Positions 7,435 to 17,633 of a DNA stretch of 36,859 nt are shown one piece after another (within the stretch, counting starts at the first letter, position 1; each line of letters starts with the position of its first letter). The notes beneath the pieces are model-generated. The model did no database searches and was not told where the DNA came from. It saw only the letters and a program-made list of their open reading frames with translations. The stretch comes from Clostridia bacterium (GTDB lineage: Bacteria; Bacillota; Clostridia; Oscillospirales; Acutalibacteraceae). The position numbers and the translations under genes were made by a program. The stretch spans positions 1-36,859 of the forward strand of contig JALENG010000046.1 of assembly GCA_022767925.1 (NCBI GenBank), read 5' to 3'.

Positions 7435-8166
7435 ATGAAAGGTACGCACAGTGATAAAAAGAAAGAAAACCGGAGCTTTTATATGGCGCTGGGGGTTTGC
7501 CTGATCGCAGTGGGAATTGCGGCCTGGGCGACTTTTGACAGTGTTTCCAAGGTAACAGGGCGCTACAGCGATTCACTTTTGGAGGAGGGCAGTGAGCTGT
7601 CCCAGGAGTCTGAGGTTGAATCGGAGCCGGAGGAGAGCGCCTCTGCCACAGAGGGAGACCCCTCAAAAGTGGAGGAAACACAGGTGCAAGCGCCGGTGGA
7701 ATCAAAACCTGAGGAAAGTGAGGAACCGGAGAAGCCGGTGACCGCCACGCCGATTGAGGAGATTGATTTTCAATCGCCGCTGGGGGACGGCACCAACGTA
7801 TACAAAGCTTACAGCGGGGACGAGCTGGTCTACAGCGAAACCATGAAGGATTACCGTGTTCACAATGGGGTGGACTTGTCCGGAAAAAGAGGTGACGTGG
7901 TTCATGCCATGGCAGAAGGGACCGTATCGGCCATTTATCAGGATGACCTTCTGGGTAATGTGATCGAGATCACCCACGGGGAAGCGGTCGTTTCCTATTG
8001 TGGGCTGGGGGATACCGCCCTGGTGCGCACCGGCGACACGGTACAGGCCGGCCAGGATATTGGCTCGTTGACAGAGGTTCCCAGTGAAAATATTGAGACG
8101 CCCCATCTTCACCTGATGGCACAGGTGAACGGTGTGTGGGTTGACCCGATGACGCTGCTGAATTGA
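7435..8166 (+). CDS. M23 family metallopeptidase (SpoIIQ-like, N-terminal TM, acidic linker)
   Basis: TM segment near N-terminus, Glu/Ser-rich linker, HNGVDLSG (HxxxD) and HLHL motifs; ATG after GGAGGTGCTGAGG. Confidence 0.9.
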   Translation: MKGTHSDKKKENRSFYMALGVCLIAVGIAAWATFDSVSKVTGRYSDSLLEEGSELSQESEVESEPEESASATEGDPSKVEETQVQAPVESKPEESEEPEKPVTATPIEEIDFQSPLGDGTNVYKAYSGDELVYSETMKDYRVHNGVDLSGKRGDVVHAMAEGTVSAIYQDDLLGNVIEITHGEAVVSYCGLGDTALVRTGDTVQAGQDIGSLTEVPSENIETPHLHLMAQVNGVWVDPMTLLN

Positions 8167-8210
8167 AAAAATCACCCTGCATGGGGAAACTCCATGCAGG
8201 GTGATTTTTT
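8166..8210 (+). terminator. Terminator after M23 peptidase gene
   Basis: AAAAAATCACCCTGCATGG-GGAAACT-CCATGCAGGGTGATTTTTT. Confidence 0.93.
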
Positions 8211-8221
8211 CGCGTACCGGG

Positions 8222-8743
8222 TTACGGATCATACCACACAGGCGGGTCCGTTTGGGGATAAGGCGCGCACATGTTGAGTACATACGGCCATTTCTTCTCG
8301 TCCTGAATCAGAAACCCGTAAATCAGTCCCATATGACGGTGCCAGTGGCGGAACTGCCCCAAAATCAGCTTCAGACGGGAATAGCCGCACCCCTCCGGAT
8401 TCTCTCCCAGCGCCGCATCCTCCAATCCTTCCAGATAGGATTCAATTTTCCGCCGGATAGCGATTTCATAGGTGGTAATCTCCTGCCGGGAAATCCGCTC
8501 GTCTTTCGGCATAAGATTCAGGTCATTCAGCCCTTTTTGGTGGAAGGATGGATCCTGATATTGGGGATCACAGGGGTTAATATACCAGCGGTCCATGGAA
8601 TAAAGCATGTGGTATACGTATTTCCACATGGGAAGGCCATCGTACCGTTTCTCCCACAAAGAATCCGGAATGCAGGCGATCAGATTCTCGGTTTCCCACA
8701 GGGCCCGGGCTGTCAGCTCCCGGATGTCATCACACAGTGTCAA
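8222..8743 (-). CDS. DinB-like family protein
   Basis: Four-helix DinB-like layout with MWKYVYHMLYSMDRW and FRHWHRHMGLIYG histidine motifs. Confidence 0.7.
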   Translation of the reverse strand: MTLCDDIRELTARALWETENLIACIPDSLWEKRYDGLPMWKYVYHMLYSMDRWYINPCDPQYQDPSFHQKGLNDLNLMPKDERISRQEITTYEIAIRRKIESYLEGLEDAALGENPEGCGYSRLKLILGQFRHWHRHMGLIYGFLIQDEKKWPYVLNMCAPYPQTDPPVWYDP

Positions 8744-8787
8744 AGAAATCCCTCCTGTATGTATTCATTTTCTTTCGTGACCGTTTT

Positions 8788-8838
8788 TTTATGGAAAAAA
8801 TCCCCGAATGCAGAGAGCGTTTCCCTGCATTCGGGGAG
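8788..8838 (-). terminator. Terminator after glgP
   Basis: CCCCGAATGCAG...CTGCATTCGGGG hairpin with T-tract on the minus strand. Confidence 0.75.
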
Positions 8839-8892
8839 GGCTGCCGATGGAAGGAGTATTCCGCATTTCCCAGAAAACTGGGGACAGCGGCT

Positions 8893-11229
8893 TTATCCGA
8901 TATGCCAGATCTCCTCGGCGTACTGCCGGATGGTCCGGTCGCTGGAGAACTTGCCGGCGTTGGCGATGTTTATCAGCGAACGGCGGGCGGCCGCCTTTTC
9001 ATCCTGCAGATCCCGGATGGCGCGCAGTTTTGCGTCCACATAAGCGGGCAGATCCAGCAGAAGGAAATAGTGGTCGGGCTTGTGCCAGCTGGCGCCCTTC
9101 AAAAGGGCATTATACAGCTCTCGGAACATACCGGTGCCATTGTCATCAAACGTGCCGTCCACCAGCGTGTTCACCACGCGGCGAACCTGCTCGTTTTCCG
9201 CCATAATGCGGTTGGGATCGTACGTGCCGCGGATTTTCTCGATATCCTCGACCCGGGCACCAAAGATATAGTTGTTCTCTTCTCCGGCTTCCTGCACAAT
9301 CTCGATATTAGCCCCGTCATACGTTCCCAGCGTGACGGCGCCGTTGAGCATGAACTTCATATTGCCGGTGCCGCTGGCCTCGGTGCCGGCGGTGGAGATC
9401 TGTTCGCTGATGTCCGCCGCGGGGATCAGCTTTTCCGCATAACTTACGTTGTAGTTCTGCACGAACAGCACCTGCAACCGGTCCCGGGTCTCGGGATCCT
9501 GGTTGACCAGTTTGGCCACCTCATTGATAAATTTGATGATGGCTTTGGCCCGGAAATAACCGGCGGCACTCTTGGCGCCGAACAGGAAAGCAGTGGGCGG
9601 GAAGTCCTGAATGCGGCCTTCCTTCAGGCCATAGTAGAGAGTGAGAATGGAGAAAGCGTTGAGCAGCTGGCGCTTGTACTCGTGCAGGCGCTTGATCTGC
9701 ACATCGAACACAAAGTCCGGCGACAGAGTGACCGGCTCATTCTGCTGTACATACCGGCACAGCTCCTCCTTGTTCCGGTGCTTAATGGCAGTCAGTTCTT
9801 TCAGGGTACCGTCGTCGTCCTTCCAGGCTTCCAGTTTTTTCAGCTGGGTCAAATCCGTAATCCAGCCGTCCCCGATGCGCTCAGTGATAAAACGGGCCAG
9901 TTCCGGGTTGCACAGGGCCAGCCAGCGCCGCTGGGTAATCCCGTTGGTCTTGTTGTTAAAGCGCTCGGGATACAGGGCATACCACTCGCGGATGGTATCC
10001 GTTTTCAGAATTTCAGTGTGAATCTCGGCCACGCCGTTGGTGGAATGGCAGGCATATACCGCCATGCGGGCCATATGCACCATTCTGTCAGAGATCACTT
10101 CGTAGGCGGGCAGATCCTCGCGGGCAATGCCGCGGGAAACCAGCTCGCGGCGCAGGGCATTGTTGATCATCACCACATAGGGGTACACCTGGGGGATCAC
10201 ATCGTTAAACAGCGGGACATACCACTTCTCCAGGGCCTCGGCCATAATGGTGTGATTGGTATAGGCAAAAACCTTCTGTACAATGGCAAACGCCTGATCG
10301 AAATCCAACAGCTCCTCTTCCATCAGGATACGCAGCAGCTCGGGAATCGCCACCGTGGGATGGGTGTCATTCAGCTGGATGGCATAGGCTTCCGCGAAAT
10401 GGGAAAAATCATGTCCCCAGCGATTGCGGTACTCCCGCACCAGGGTGTGAAGCGAAGCGGCCACAAAGAAATACTGCTGCTTCAGGCGCAGGCGGCGGCC
10501 CTCGTCGGTGTCGTCATTGGGGTACAGCACGTCCGTAATGGTCTCGGCCATGTTGCTGTCGGAAAAGCTCTGGCTGTATTCCTGGCGGTTGAAATGTGCC
10601 AGATCCATTTTGTTCACGGGCTCCGACTGCCACAGGCGCAGGGTATTAACGGTTTTTCCGCCCCAGCCGATGACCGGCATATCATAGGGAACAGCCCAGA
10701 CAGTCTGATCTTTAAAATGGATCTGGACGCGCTCGTCCTCCCGACGGACGCTCCACGGATCGCCAAAGCGCAGCCAGTCATCCGGGATTTCACGCTGAAA
10801 CCCATTTTCAAAGTACTGTTTGAAAAGGCCATAGCGGTAGCGGATGCCAAAGCCGTACAGCGGCAGATCCAGCGAAGCCGCACTGTCCAGGAAACACGCT
10901 GCCAGCCGGCCCAGACCGCCGTTGCCCAGCGCGTCGTCCTCAATTTCCTCCAGCGAATGCAGGGAAAGACCGTGGTCTTTGCAGAATTCATCTGCCTGCT
11001 CGAGCAGCCCCAGATTCAGCAGGTTGCTGAATACCAGGCGACCCATCAGAAATTCGGCGGACAGATAGCAGGCGATGCGTTCGGGCTTTTCCTTTCCCCA
11101 AACGGGCTGCAGTTCGCACATGGCGGATTTACTGATCGCGGTATACAGTTCTTTTGTTGTGGCTGTTTCCGGTGTTTTACAGAAATCAGCCGCCAGAATC
11201 TCGGGAATTCTGGCCTGAAACGGTGTCAT
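8893..11229 (-). CDS. glgP: Glycogen/alpha-glucan phosphorylase
   Basis: GNGGLGRLAACFLDSAA, KRLHEYKRQLLN, EASGTGNMKFMLNGAVTLGTYDGANIEI motifs; ATG at 11229 preceded by AAAGGAG. Confidence 0.97.
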   Translation of the reverse strand: MTPFQARIPEILAADFCKTPETATTKELYTAISKSAMCELQPVWGKEKPERIACYLSAEFLMGRLVFSNLLNLGLLEQADEFCKDHGLSLHSLEEIEDDALGNGGLGRLAACFLDSAASLDLPLYGFGIRYRYGLFKQYFENGFQREIPDDWLRFGDPWSVRREDERVQIHFKDQTVWAVPYDMPVIGWGGKTVNTLRLWQSEPVNKMDLAHFNRQEYSQSFSDSNMAETITDVLYPNDDTDEGRRLRLKQQYFFVAASLHTLVREYRNRWGHDFSHFAEAYAIQLNDTHPTVAIPELLRILMEEELLDFDQAFAIVQKVFAYTNHTIMAEALEKWYVPLFNDVIPQVYPYVVMINNALRRELVSRGIAREDLPAYEVISDRMVHMARMAVYACHSTNGVAEIHTEILKTDTIREWYALYPERFNNKTNGITQRRWLALCNPELARFITERIGDGWITDLTQLKKLEAWKDDDGTLKELTAIKHRNKEELCRYVQQNEPVTLSPDFVFDVQIKRLHEYKRQLLNAFSILTLYYGLKEGRIQDFPPTAFLFGAKSAAGYFRAKAIIKFINEVAKLVNQDPETRDRLQVLFVQNYNVSYAEKLIPAADISEQISTAGTEASGTGNMKFMLNGAVTLGTYDGANIEIVQEAGEENNYIFGARVEDIEKIRGTYDPNRIMAENEQVRRVVNTLVDGTFDDNGTGMFRELYNALLKGASWHKPDHYFLLLDLPAYVDAKLRAIRDLQDEKAAARRSLINIANAGKFSSDRTIRQYAEEIWHIG

Positions 11230-11370
11230 TGGAAGCACTCCTTTCATAATGCGGCATAGAAGAAAGAGAGGGCGGAAGAGAAGTCTCCCCTCCGCCCTGT
11301 CATGAGGTACATTGCCAGTATGGTTGAGAAAATGCTGAATATACAAAGGGGAGATTCCCCTGTGAAATTT

Positions 11371-12855
11371 TCAGCGGCAGGTCAGCTCGGTCAGCTCCCG
11401 AATACGGGCGGCCAGTTCCTCGCTGGCGGCACCAGGAACCATGCGCCACTGCCAGTTAATGCCGCCCAGCGTAGAGGGCACATTCATTCTGGCCTCGCCG
11501 CCCAGGTTCAGATAATCCTGCATGGGGATTACGCACAGGTTGGCCGTGCTCATCATGGCGCAACGGATAAAGGCCCAGGCGCCCTTTTCCTTATCGCATA
11601 CATCCAGATACTTCTTGGCGTGCTCCACATCCGCCGGATCCGCCGTATCAAACCAGCTGCGGGTGGTGTCATTGTCATGGGTACCGGTGTAAACCACACA
11701 GTTGTGGTCGTAGTTGTGGGGCAGATAATCGCTCTCTTCGCGGGAATCGAAGGCAAACTGCAGCACCTTCATGCCCGGGTAACCGGTGTCCTCGCGCAGC
11801 TGGATGACATCCGGCGTCAGATACCCCAGGTCCTCAGCGATCAGATCCACCTGGCCCAGATGGCGTTTGACCGCATTGAAGAAATCCATGCCAGGGCCGG
11901 TGCGCCACTGGCCGTTTTCGGCGGTCTGATCCCCGTAAGGAATGGCGTAGTAACCGGCAAAGCCGCGGAAGTGGTCGATGCGGGTGACATCGAACATATT
12001 GGTGATATGGCGCAGGCGACGAATCCACCAGTCGTAATCGGTCTCCTTCAGATAGTCCCAATTGTAAATGGGATTGCCCCACAACTGGCCCGTCGCCGAG
12101 AAAGCATCCGGCGGGCAGCCGGCCACGTCGATCGGATCACAGTTTTCATTCAGCATGAAGACCTTGCCGTCGGCCCAAGTGTCGGCGCTGTCCATGGCTG
12201 CATAAATCGGGATATCGCCGATCAGGGCGATGCCGTTCTCATGGGCGTAATTGCGCAGGGAGTTCCACTGCTTGTAGAAATGATACTGAATGAAGCAGTA
12301 GAAATCAATGTCTTCCTTCACTTCCTGACGCCAGTAATCCATGGCGGCAGGTTCGCGGCGCTTGATGTCCTCATCCCACAGGCTCCAGGGGCGCAGGCCC
12401 ATCCGGTTCTTAATCCCCATATACAGGGCATAATCCTCAATCCAGCCGGCGTTTTCCTGGCGGAACTGATGAAGAGCCGGATCATCCTTGCCGCGGGCGA
12501 ACGCCTGACGCAGCAGAGTAAGGCGGTTGGCCTCGATCACATAGTAGTTTACCCGGGCGGGGGTGTTGCCCCAGCTGTAAGAGCGGCACTCCTCCTGGGT
12601 CAGCAGGCCCTCCTCGCACAGGATGGAAAGGTCGATCAGATACGGGTTTCCGGCAAAGGAGGAATAGCTCTGGTACGGGCTGTTACCGTAACCGGTGGGG
12701 CCCACCGGCAGCATCTGCCAATAGCTCTGGCCGGACTTTTTCAGAAAATCAACAAATTCATAGGCCGCCTTCCCCATGGTGCCAATGCCGTATTCCGACG
12801 GCAGGCTGGTGATGGAAAGCAGGATGCCCGAAGCGCGCTGGTTGCTTTTTTTCAT
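11371..12855 (-). CDS. malQ: 4-alpha-glucanotransferase (amylomaltase)
   Basis: RASGILLSITSLPSEYGIGTMG, QMLPVGPTGYGNSPYQSYSSFAGNPYLID, RIDHFRGF, TGTHDNDT motifs of GH77. Confidence 0.97.
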   Translation of the reverse strand: MKKSNQRASGILLSITSLPSEYGIGTMGKAAYEFVDFLKKSGQSYWQMLPVGPTGYGNSPYQSYSSFAGNPYLIDLSILCEEGLLTQEECRSYSWGNTPARVNYYVIEANRLTLLRQAFARGKDDPALHQFRQENAGWIEDYALYMGIKNRMGLRPWSLWDEDIKRREPAAMDYWRQEVKEDIDFYCFIQYHFYKQWNSLRNYAHENGIALIGDIPIYAAMDSADTWADGKVFMLNENCDPIDVAGCPPDAFSATGQLWGNPIYNWDYLKETDYDWWIRRLRHITNMFDVTRIDHFRGFAGYYAIPYGDQTAENGQWRTGPGMDFFNAVKRHLGQVDLIAEDLGYLTPDVIQLREDTGYPGMKVLQFAFDSREESDYLPHNYDHNCVVYTGTHDNDTTRSWFDTADPADVEHAKKYLDVCDKEKGAWAFIRCAMMSTANLCVIPMQDYLNLGGEARMNVPSTLGGINWQWRMVPGAASEELAARIRELTELTCR

Positions 12856-12982
12856 ATCGTCAAACACTCCCCTGAACCGGCAAAAGCCGGTGATTTCCTT
12901 TATATTCCTTCTCATTTTAACAGGAAGGAATACAGCCGTCAATAAAAGAAAAATGGCAAATGCGAGGGAGACCGTTGCATTT

Positions 12983-13675
12983 TTATGTGTTTTTTGTGCA
13001 ACATTCTCCCGAAAAGTCAAACTCCCGGCACAGAATCGGCGGAATTTCCAGCAGGCTGCCGCAAACCCGATGACACAGTGCGGCGATTTCCGGGGTGGCC
13101 GGCAGCAGATCGGGGACCATGATCGGAATCATTCCGGCGGCCGATGCGGCGCGGATCCCATTGTGCGAGTCCTCCAGCACCAGGCACCGCGCGGGTGATA
13201 CGTTCAATTTTCGGGCGGCCGTCTGATAAATATCGGGGAACGGTTTGCTGCGGGTGACCTCATCCCCAAAGGTGAATACGGAGAACCAGGGCGCCAGAGA
13301 GAGCTTCTCCAGCTGCGGCATGGCGATGGCCCTGGCCGTCGAGGTGACCACCCCCGCCGGGCAGGAGCAGCGCCGCAGAAAAGCGAGCAGGGGAAGGATC
13401 CCTTCTTTCAGGGGAATCCCCTCTTCCTCCTGCAATTGGCGGCGGATCAAGCGGGAGAGCGACGAAAAATTCTCGTACGAAATGTCGGGGAACATCGAAA
13501 GGAACAGTTCGCGGGAGTGACGGGTGTTGGCGCCGATACACAGGTGGGCATACCGGTCCACTTCCCCGGCAGGCAGACCGAAGTGCGCGCCCGCTTTTTG
13601 GCAGGCGGTGATCCCTCCGCTCTCCGAATCAATCATCAGCCCGTCCATATCAAAGAAAACAGCATCGAGTTTCAT
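12983..13675 (-). CDS. HAD family hydrolase (beta-phosphoglucomutase/phosphatase-like)
   Basis: DMDGLMIDSE motif I, VVTSTARA, KPFPDIY, LEDSHNGIRAASAAGM motifs. Confidence 0.93.
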   Translation of the reverse strand: MKLDAVFFDMDGLMIDSESGGITACQKAGAHFGLPAGEVDRYAHLCIGANTRHSRELFLSMFPDISYENFSSLSRLIRRQLQEEEGIPLKEGILPLLAFLRRCSCPAGVVTSTARAIAMPQLEKLSLAPWFSVFTFGDEVTRSKPFPDIYQTAARKLNVSPARCLVLEDSHNGIRAASAAGMIPIMVPDLLPATPEIAALCHRVCGSLLEIPPILCREFDFSGECCTKNT

Positions 13676-13697
13676 GGGAATCTCCTTCTTCGGTTAC

Positions 13698-13746
13698 AGA
13701 AAAAAGCCGCTGCGACTTATCAGGTAAGCGGCAGCGGCTTTTTGCA
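13698..13746 (-). terminator. Terminator after the NfnB/GltA-like gene
   Basis: AAAAAGCCGCTGC...GCAGCGGCTTTTT inverted repeat. Confidence 0.8.
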
Positions 13747-13757
13747 ACGGGCAGAAA

Positions 13758-15185
13758 TCAGGCGTTCTTACCCTGGATGTACTTGTCAATCGAGGCAGCA
13801 GCGGTCTTGCCGGCGCCCATGGCCAGAATAACCGTCGCAGCGCCGGTCACGGCATCGCCGCCGGCGTATACGCCTTCGATAGAGGTCAGGCCGTTATCAT
13901 CGGCGATGATCTCGCCCCACTTCTTGGTTTCCAGACCGGGGGTGGTCTTCTTCAGCAGCGGGTTCGGGGAGGTGCCCAGCGACATAATCACGCAGTCCAC
14001 TTCCATCTCGAATTCACTGCCGGCAACGGCAACAGGACGGCGGCGGCCGGAAGCATCGGGCTCGCCCAGTTCCATCTTGATGCACTTCATGCCCACAACC
14101 GTGCCGTACTCGGGGTCACGCGGGTTCTGGGTGGGGGCGGCCACGATCTCGACCGGGTTGCACAGGGTCTTGAAGATAATGCCCTCTTCCTCGGCATGCT
14201 CCACTTCTTCCTTACGGGCGGGCAGCTCTTCCATACCGCGGCGGTATACGATGTACACGTTCTCGGCACCCAGGCGCTTGGCCGTACGGGCGGCGTCCAT
14301 GGCAACGTTGCCGCCGCCGACGATCGCCACATTGCGGGCCTGCCAGATGGGGGTGGTGGAATCGGACTGATACGCCTTCATCAGGTTGGAACGGGTCAGG
14401 AACTCGTTGGCGGAGAATACGCCCTTCAGGTTCTCGCCCGGGATGTTCATAAAGCGGGGCAGACCGGCGCCGGAGCCAATGAACACGGCCTCGAAGCCAT
14501 ATTCGTTCTTCAGCTCGTCGATGGTCAGCACGCGGCCGATTACCATGTTGGTCTCAACCTTTACGCCCAGCGCCTTCAGGTTGTCCACTTCCTTCTGCAC
14601 GATGGCCTTGGGCAGACGGAACTCAGGAATGCCGTAAACCAGAACGCCGCCGGCCAGATGCAGGGCCTCAAAAATGGTGACATCATAGCCCAGCTTGGCC
14701 AGATCACCAGCGCAGGTCAGGCCGGCAGGGCCGGAACCAACCACGGCCACCTTGTGGCCATTCTTTTCGGGCATGTCGGGGGCAGCGGTGCTGTGGGAGT
14801 TGTGCCAGTCGGCCACAAATCTCTCCAGACGGCCAATGCCGACGGGCTCACCCTTAATGCCGCGGGTGCACTTGCCTTCGCACTGGCTCTCCTGCGGACA
14901 CACACGGCCGCAGACAGCCGGCAGAGAAGAGGACAGGCTGATGATCTGATAGGCACCTTCATAATCGCCCTCGGCGACTTTGGAGATGAACTCGGGAATG
15001 TGGATATTTACCGGGCAGCCGGCTACGCAGGGCTTATTCTTGCAGTTCAGGCAGCGCTTGGCCTCGTCAATGGCCATTTCCTCGGTATAGCCCAGGGTGA
15101 CTTCCTTAAAATTCTTGTTGCGTACGTTGGGATCCTGAGAAGGCATGGGGTTCTTCTTCGGATTCATGTTAAATTTGACAGGCAT
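13758..15185 (-). CDS. gltA: NADPH-dependent glutamate synthase small-subunit homologue / NfnB-type transhydrogenase subunit
   Basis: N-terminal Cys-cluster domain CLNCKNKPCVAGCPV, CGRVCPQESQCEGKC, GSGPAGLTCAGDLA and GGGNVAMDAAR nucleotide-binding motifs; pairs with the downstream NfnA-like gene. Confidence 0.92.
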   Translation of the reverse strand: MPVKFNMNPKKNPMPSQDPNVRNKNFKEVTLGYTEEMAIDEAKRCLNCKNKPCVAGCPVNIHIPEFISKVAEGDYEGAYQIISLSSSLPAVCGRVCPQESQCEGKCTRGIKGEPVGIGRLERFVADWHNSHSTAAPDMPEKNGHKVAVVGSGPAGLTCAGDLAKLGYDVTIFEALHLAGGVLVYGIPEFRLPKAIVQKEVDNLKALGVKVETNMVIGRVLTIDELKNEYGFEAVFIGSGAGLPRFMNIPGENLKGVFSANEFLTRSNLMKAYQSDSTTPIWQARNVAIVGGGNVAMDAARTAKRLGAENVYIVYRRGMEELPARKEEVEHAEEEGIIFKTLCNPVEIVAAPTQNPRDPEYGTVVGMKCIKMELGEPDASGRRRPVAVAGSEFEMEVDCVIMSLGTSPNPLLKKTTPGLETKKWGEIIADDNGLTSIEGVYAGGDAVTGAATVILAMGAGKTAAASIDKYIQGKNA

Positions 15186-15187
15186 GA

Positions 15188-16030
15188 TTACTGAACCTCC
15201 TTCTTGAACAGGTTGCAGGCCTTTTCTCTGGCCTTCAATTCAAATTCAGGGTAAGAGCGGGCACGGCTCATAGCCTCGTCAAAATCGACCAGATGACCGT
15301 CAAAGTCGGGACCGTCCACGCAGGCAAACTTGGTCTCGCCGCCAACGGTGAGACGGCAGCCGCCGCACATGCCGGTACCGTCAACCATAATGGGGTTCAT
15401 GCTGACGATGGTTTTCTGTTCGTAGGGCTTGGTGGCCAGGCACACAAATTTCATCATGACCAGCGGGCCGATCGCAATGACTACGTCATAGCGCTCGCCG
15501 GCTTCCAGGGCGGCATTCAGCGGTACGCAGACGTTGCCGGTCTCGCCGTAGCTGCCGTCATCGGTCATCAGATGGAAGCTGTCGCTGCAGGCCTTGAAGG
15601 CGTCTTCCAGAATGACCAGGTCCTTGTTTCGGAAGCCGATGATGGAATGAACTTCGCATCCCATTTCATGCAGCTTCTGCGCGATGGGCAGGGCAATGGC
15701 ACAGCCCACGCCGCCGCCGATGATGCAGACCTTCTTGTAGCCCTCGGTCTCGGTGGGGGTACCCAGGGGGCCGACGAAGTCATGCAGGCAGTCGCCCTCT
15801 TCCAGATGGTTCAGCAGTTCCGTCGTACCGCCGACGATCTGAAAGATGATCGTAACACTACCCTTTTCACGGTCATAACCGGCAACGGTCAGCGGAATGC
15901 GCTCGCCTTCCTCGTTGACGCGCAGGATGATGAACTGGCCGGGTTCTGCCTTTTTGGCAATCAGAGGGGCCTCAATTTCCATCAATGTGACGGTGGGATT
16001 CAGGGCCTCTTTTTTCAGAATCTTGTACAT
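15188..16030 (-). CDS. Sulfide/dihydroorotate dehydrogenase-like FAD/NAD-binding protein (NfnA-type subunit)
   Basis: PLTVAGYD, GGGVGCAIALPIA, MCGGCRLTVGGETKFACVDGPDFDGHLVDFDE (2Fe-2S region). ATG at 16030. Confidence 0.9.
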   Translation of the reverse strand: MYKILKKEALNPTVTLMEIEAPLIAKKAEPGQFIILRVNEEGERIPLTVAGYDREKGSVTIIFQIVGGTTELLNHLEEGDCLHDFVGPLGTPTETEGYKKVCIIGGGVGCAIALPIAQKLHEMGCEVHSIIGFRNKDLVILEDAFKACSDSFHLMTDDGSYGETGNVCVPLNAALEAGERYDVVIAIGPLVMMKFVCLATKPYEQKTIVSMNPIMVDGTGMCGGCRLTVGGETKFACVDGPDFDGHLVDFDEAMSRARSYPEFELKAREKACNLFKKEVQ

Positions 16031-16181
16031 GATTGAGCTTGTCACCCTTTCTGCAAAATGGATAAAACACAGTGATTTAATTATAGCGCACTTTCCTTCG
16101 TTCCGCAAGAAAAGAAGGGGAAGAAAAAGGAGTAATTTTGTCTGAATTTTGACGAAAAAAACCGGCAGGTAAGATAAAAAA

Positions 16182-16214
16182 GAAAACCGCAGGGATTTCC
16201 CTGCGGTTTTCAGG
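16182..16214 (-). terminator. Terminator after iron alcohol dehydrogenase gene
   Basis: AAAACCGCAGGGA-TT-TCCCTGCGGTTTT hairpin. Confidence 0.8.
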
Positions 16215-16227
16215 ATCATTTCAAAAA

Positions 16228-17439
16228 TTAGAAGTCGATTTCCAGGTCGTAGTAGCAGGCCTTGAGCAGCTTCTCCATCTCTTCCTGAGAGGGCTGACGG
16301 GGGTTGGAACCGGTGCAGGCATCGCCGATGGCGTTGGCAGCGACGGTCGGCAGCTTCTCCAGGAATTCCTTCTCATCGATGATGCTGGTTTCGGCCTTTA
16401 CACCGCCGGGGCCATAGTTCTTGATGGCCTGCGGGATGTTCAGAGCGTCGTTCATCTTGCGCAGTTCAGCGATCAGCAGATCAACCTTCTCCTCAACGGT
16501 GTTGCCGCCCAGAGCCAGGAAGTCAGCGATCTGTGCGTAGCGCTCAGCAGCGGTAGCATCCTTGCTGTTGTACTTGATAACCTTGGGCAGGTACATCGCG
16601 TTGGCGCAGCCATGGATGATGTGGCCGCCGGTGAAAGCAGCGCCGGTTTTGTGAGCCATGGAGTGAACAATACCCAGCAGAGCGTTGGAGAACGCCATAC
16701 CGGCCAGGCACTGTGCATCGTGCATACGGTCACGGGCATCCATATCGCCGTCATAGGACTTCTTCAGGTCGGCATGGATCATCTTGATGGCATGCAGGGC
16801 CAGCGGATCGGTGTAGTTGCAGTTCATGGTGGAGACATACGCCTCGATCGCATGGGTCATGGCGTCCATACCGGTGTGAGCGGTCAGCTTCGCGGGCATG
16901 GTCTCGGCCAGGGCCGGATCAACAATGGCGACATCGGGGGTGATGTTGAAGTCAGCCAGCGGATACTTGATGCCCTTGGCATAGTCGGTGATAACAGCGA
17001 AAGCCGTTACTTCGGTAGCCGTACCGGAAGTGGAGGGGATGGCGCAGAACTTCGCCTTCTGACGCAGGGTCGGGAAGCTGAAGGGGGTGATCAGGTCTTC
17101 AAACGTGGTCTCCGGATACTCATAGAAAGCCCACATGGCCTTTGCCGCATCAATCGGAGAGCCGCCGCCCATGGCGACAATCCAGTCGGGCTGGAACTCC
17201 TGCATAGCAGCAGCGCCTTTCATAACGGTCTCAACGGACGGATCGGGTTCGACACCTTCGAACAGCTTAACTTCCATACCGCCCTCCTGCAGATAGGAGA
17301 CAGCCTTATCCAGGAAGCCCATTCTCTTCATCGTGCCGCCGCCGACAACCAGAATTGCCTTCTTACCGCCAAGGGTTTTCAGCATTTCCAGGGAGCCTTT
17401 TCCATGATACAGGTCTCTGGGCAGAGTAAAACGTCCCAT
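16228..17439 (-). CDS. Iron-containing alcohol dehydrogenase
   Basis: GGGSPIDAAKAMW, STSGTATEVT, GMDAMTHAIEAYVS, HSMAHKTGAAFTGGHIIHGCANAMYLP (Fe-ADH signature). Confidence 0.96.
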   Translation of the reverse strand: MGRFTLPRDLYHGKGSLEMLKTLGGKKAILVVGGGTMKRMGFLDKAVSYLQEGGMEVKLFEGVEPDPSVETVMKGAAAMQEFQPDWIVAMGGGSPIDAAKAMWAFYEYPETTFEDLITPFSFPTLRQKAKFCAIPSTSGTATEVTAFAVITDYAKGIKYPLADFNITPDVAIVDPALAETMPAKLTAHTGMDAMTHAIEAYVSTMNCNYTDPLALHAIKMIHADLKKSYDGDMDARDRMHDAQCLAGMAFSNALLGIVHSMAHKTGAAFTGGHIIHGCANAMYLPKVIKYNSKDATAAERYAQIADFLALGGNTVEEKVDLLIAELRKMNDALNIPQAIKNYGPGGVKAETSIIDEKEFLEKLPTVAANAIGDACTGSNPRQPSQEEMEKLLKACYYDLEIDF

Positions 17440-17530
17440 TTTTACGTACCTCCAAAAAAGATTTTGAAATGATGGATAACCGGGAAAAACCCGGGAATCG
17501 TCGAATATGAAGAAAAAACTTCCACAAAGA

Positions 17531-17548
17531 ACGTTAATTTTCTAACAA
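17531..17548 (-). promoter_or_regulatory. Putative Rex-like operator at the Fe-ADH promoter
   Basis: Minus strand TTGTTAGAAAATTAACGT vs TTGTTAANNNNTTAACAA (11 of 14 defined positions), just downstream of a minus-strand TATAAT at 17553-17558. Confidence 0.5.
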
Positions 17549-17562
17549 CCCTATTATAGCAC

Positions 17563-17591
17563 TTGGCAGCGCCCGGTTGTTAATGTATAAT
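17563..17591 (+). promoter_or_regulatory. Putative promoter of the LysR-type regulator
   Basis: TTGGCA-N17-TATAAT. Confidence 0.6.
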
Positions 17592-17633
17592 ATGCATGGA
17601 TGCCATTATTTTTTGAGATGGGGTGAGCAGCAG

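Noticed and set aside
8737-11259. 840-aa plus-strand ORF opposite glycogen phosphorylase
   Set aside because: Antisense shadow ORF of a GC-rich, strongly coding gene; the minus strand has unambiguous GlgP motifs.
11302-12945. 547-aa plus-strand ORF opposite malQ
   Set aside because: Antisense to clear GH77 coding sequence; low-complexity composition typical of shadow ORFs.
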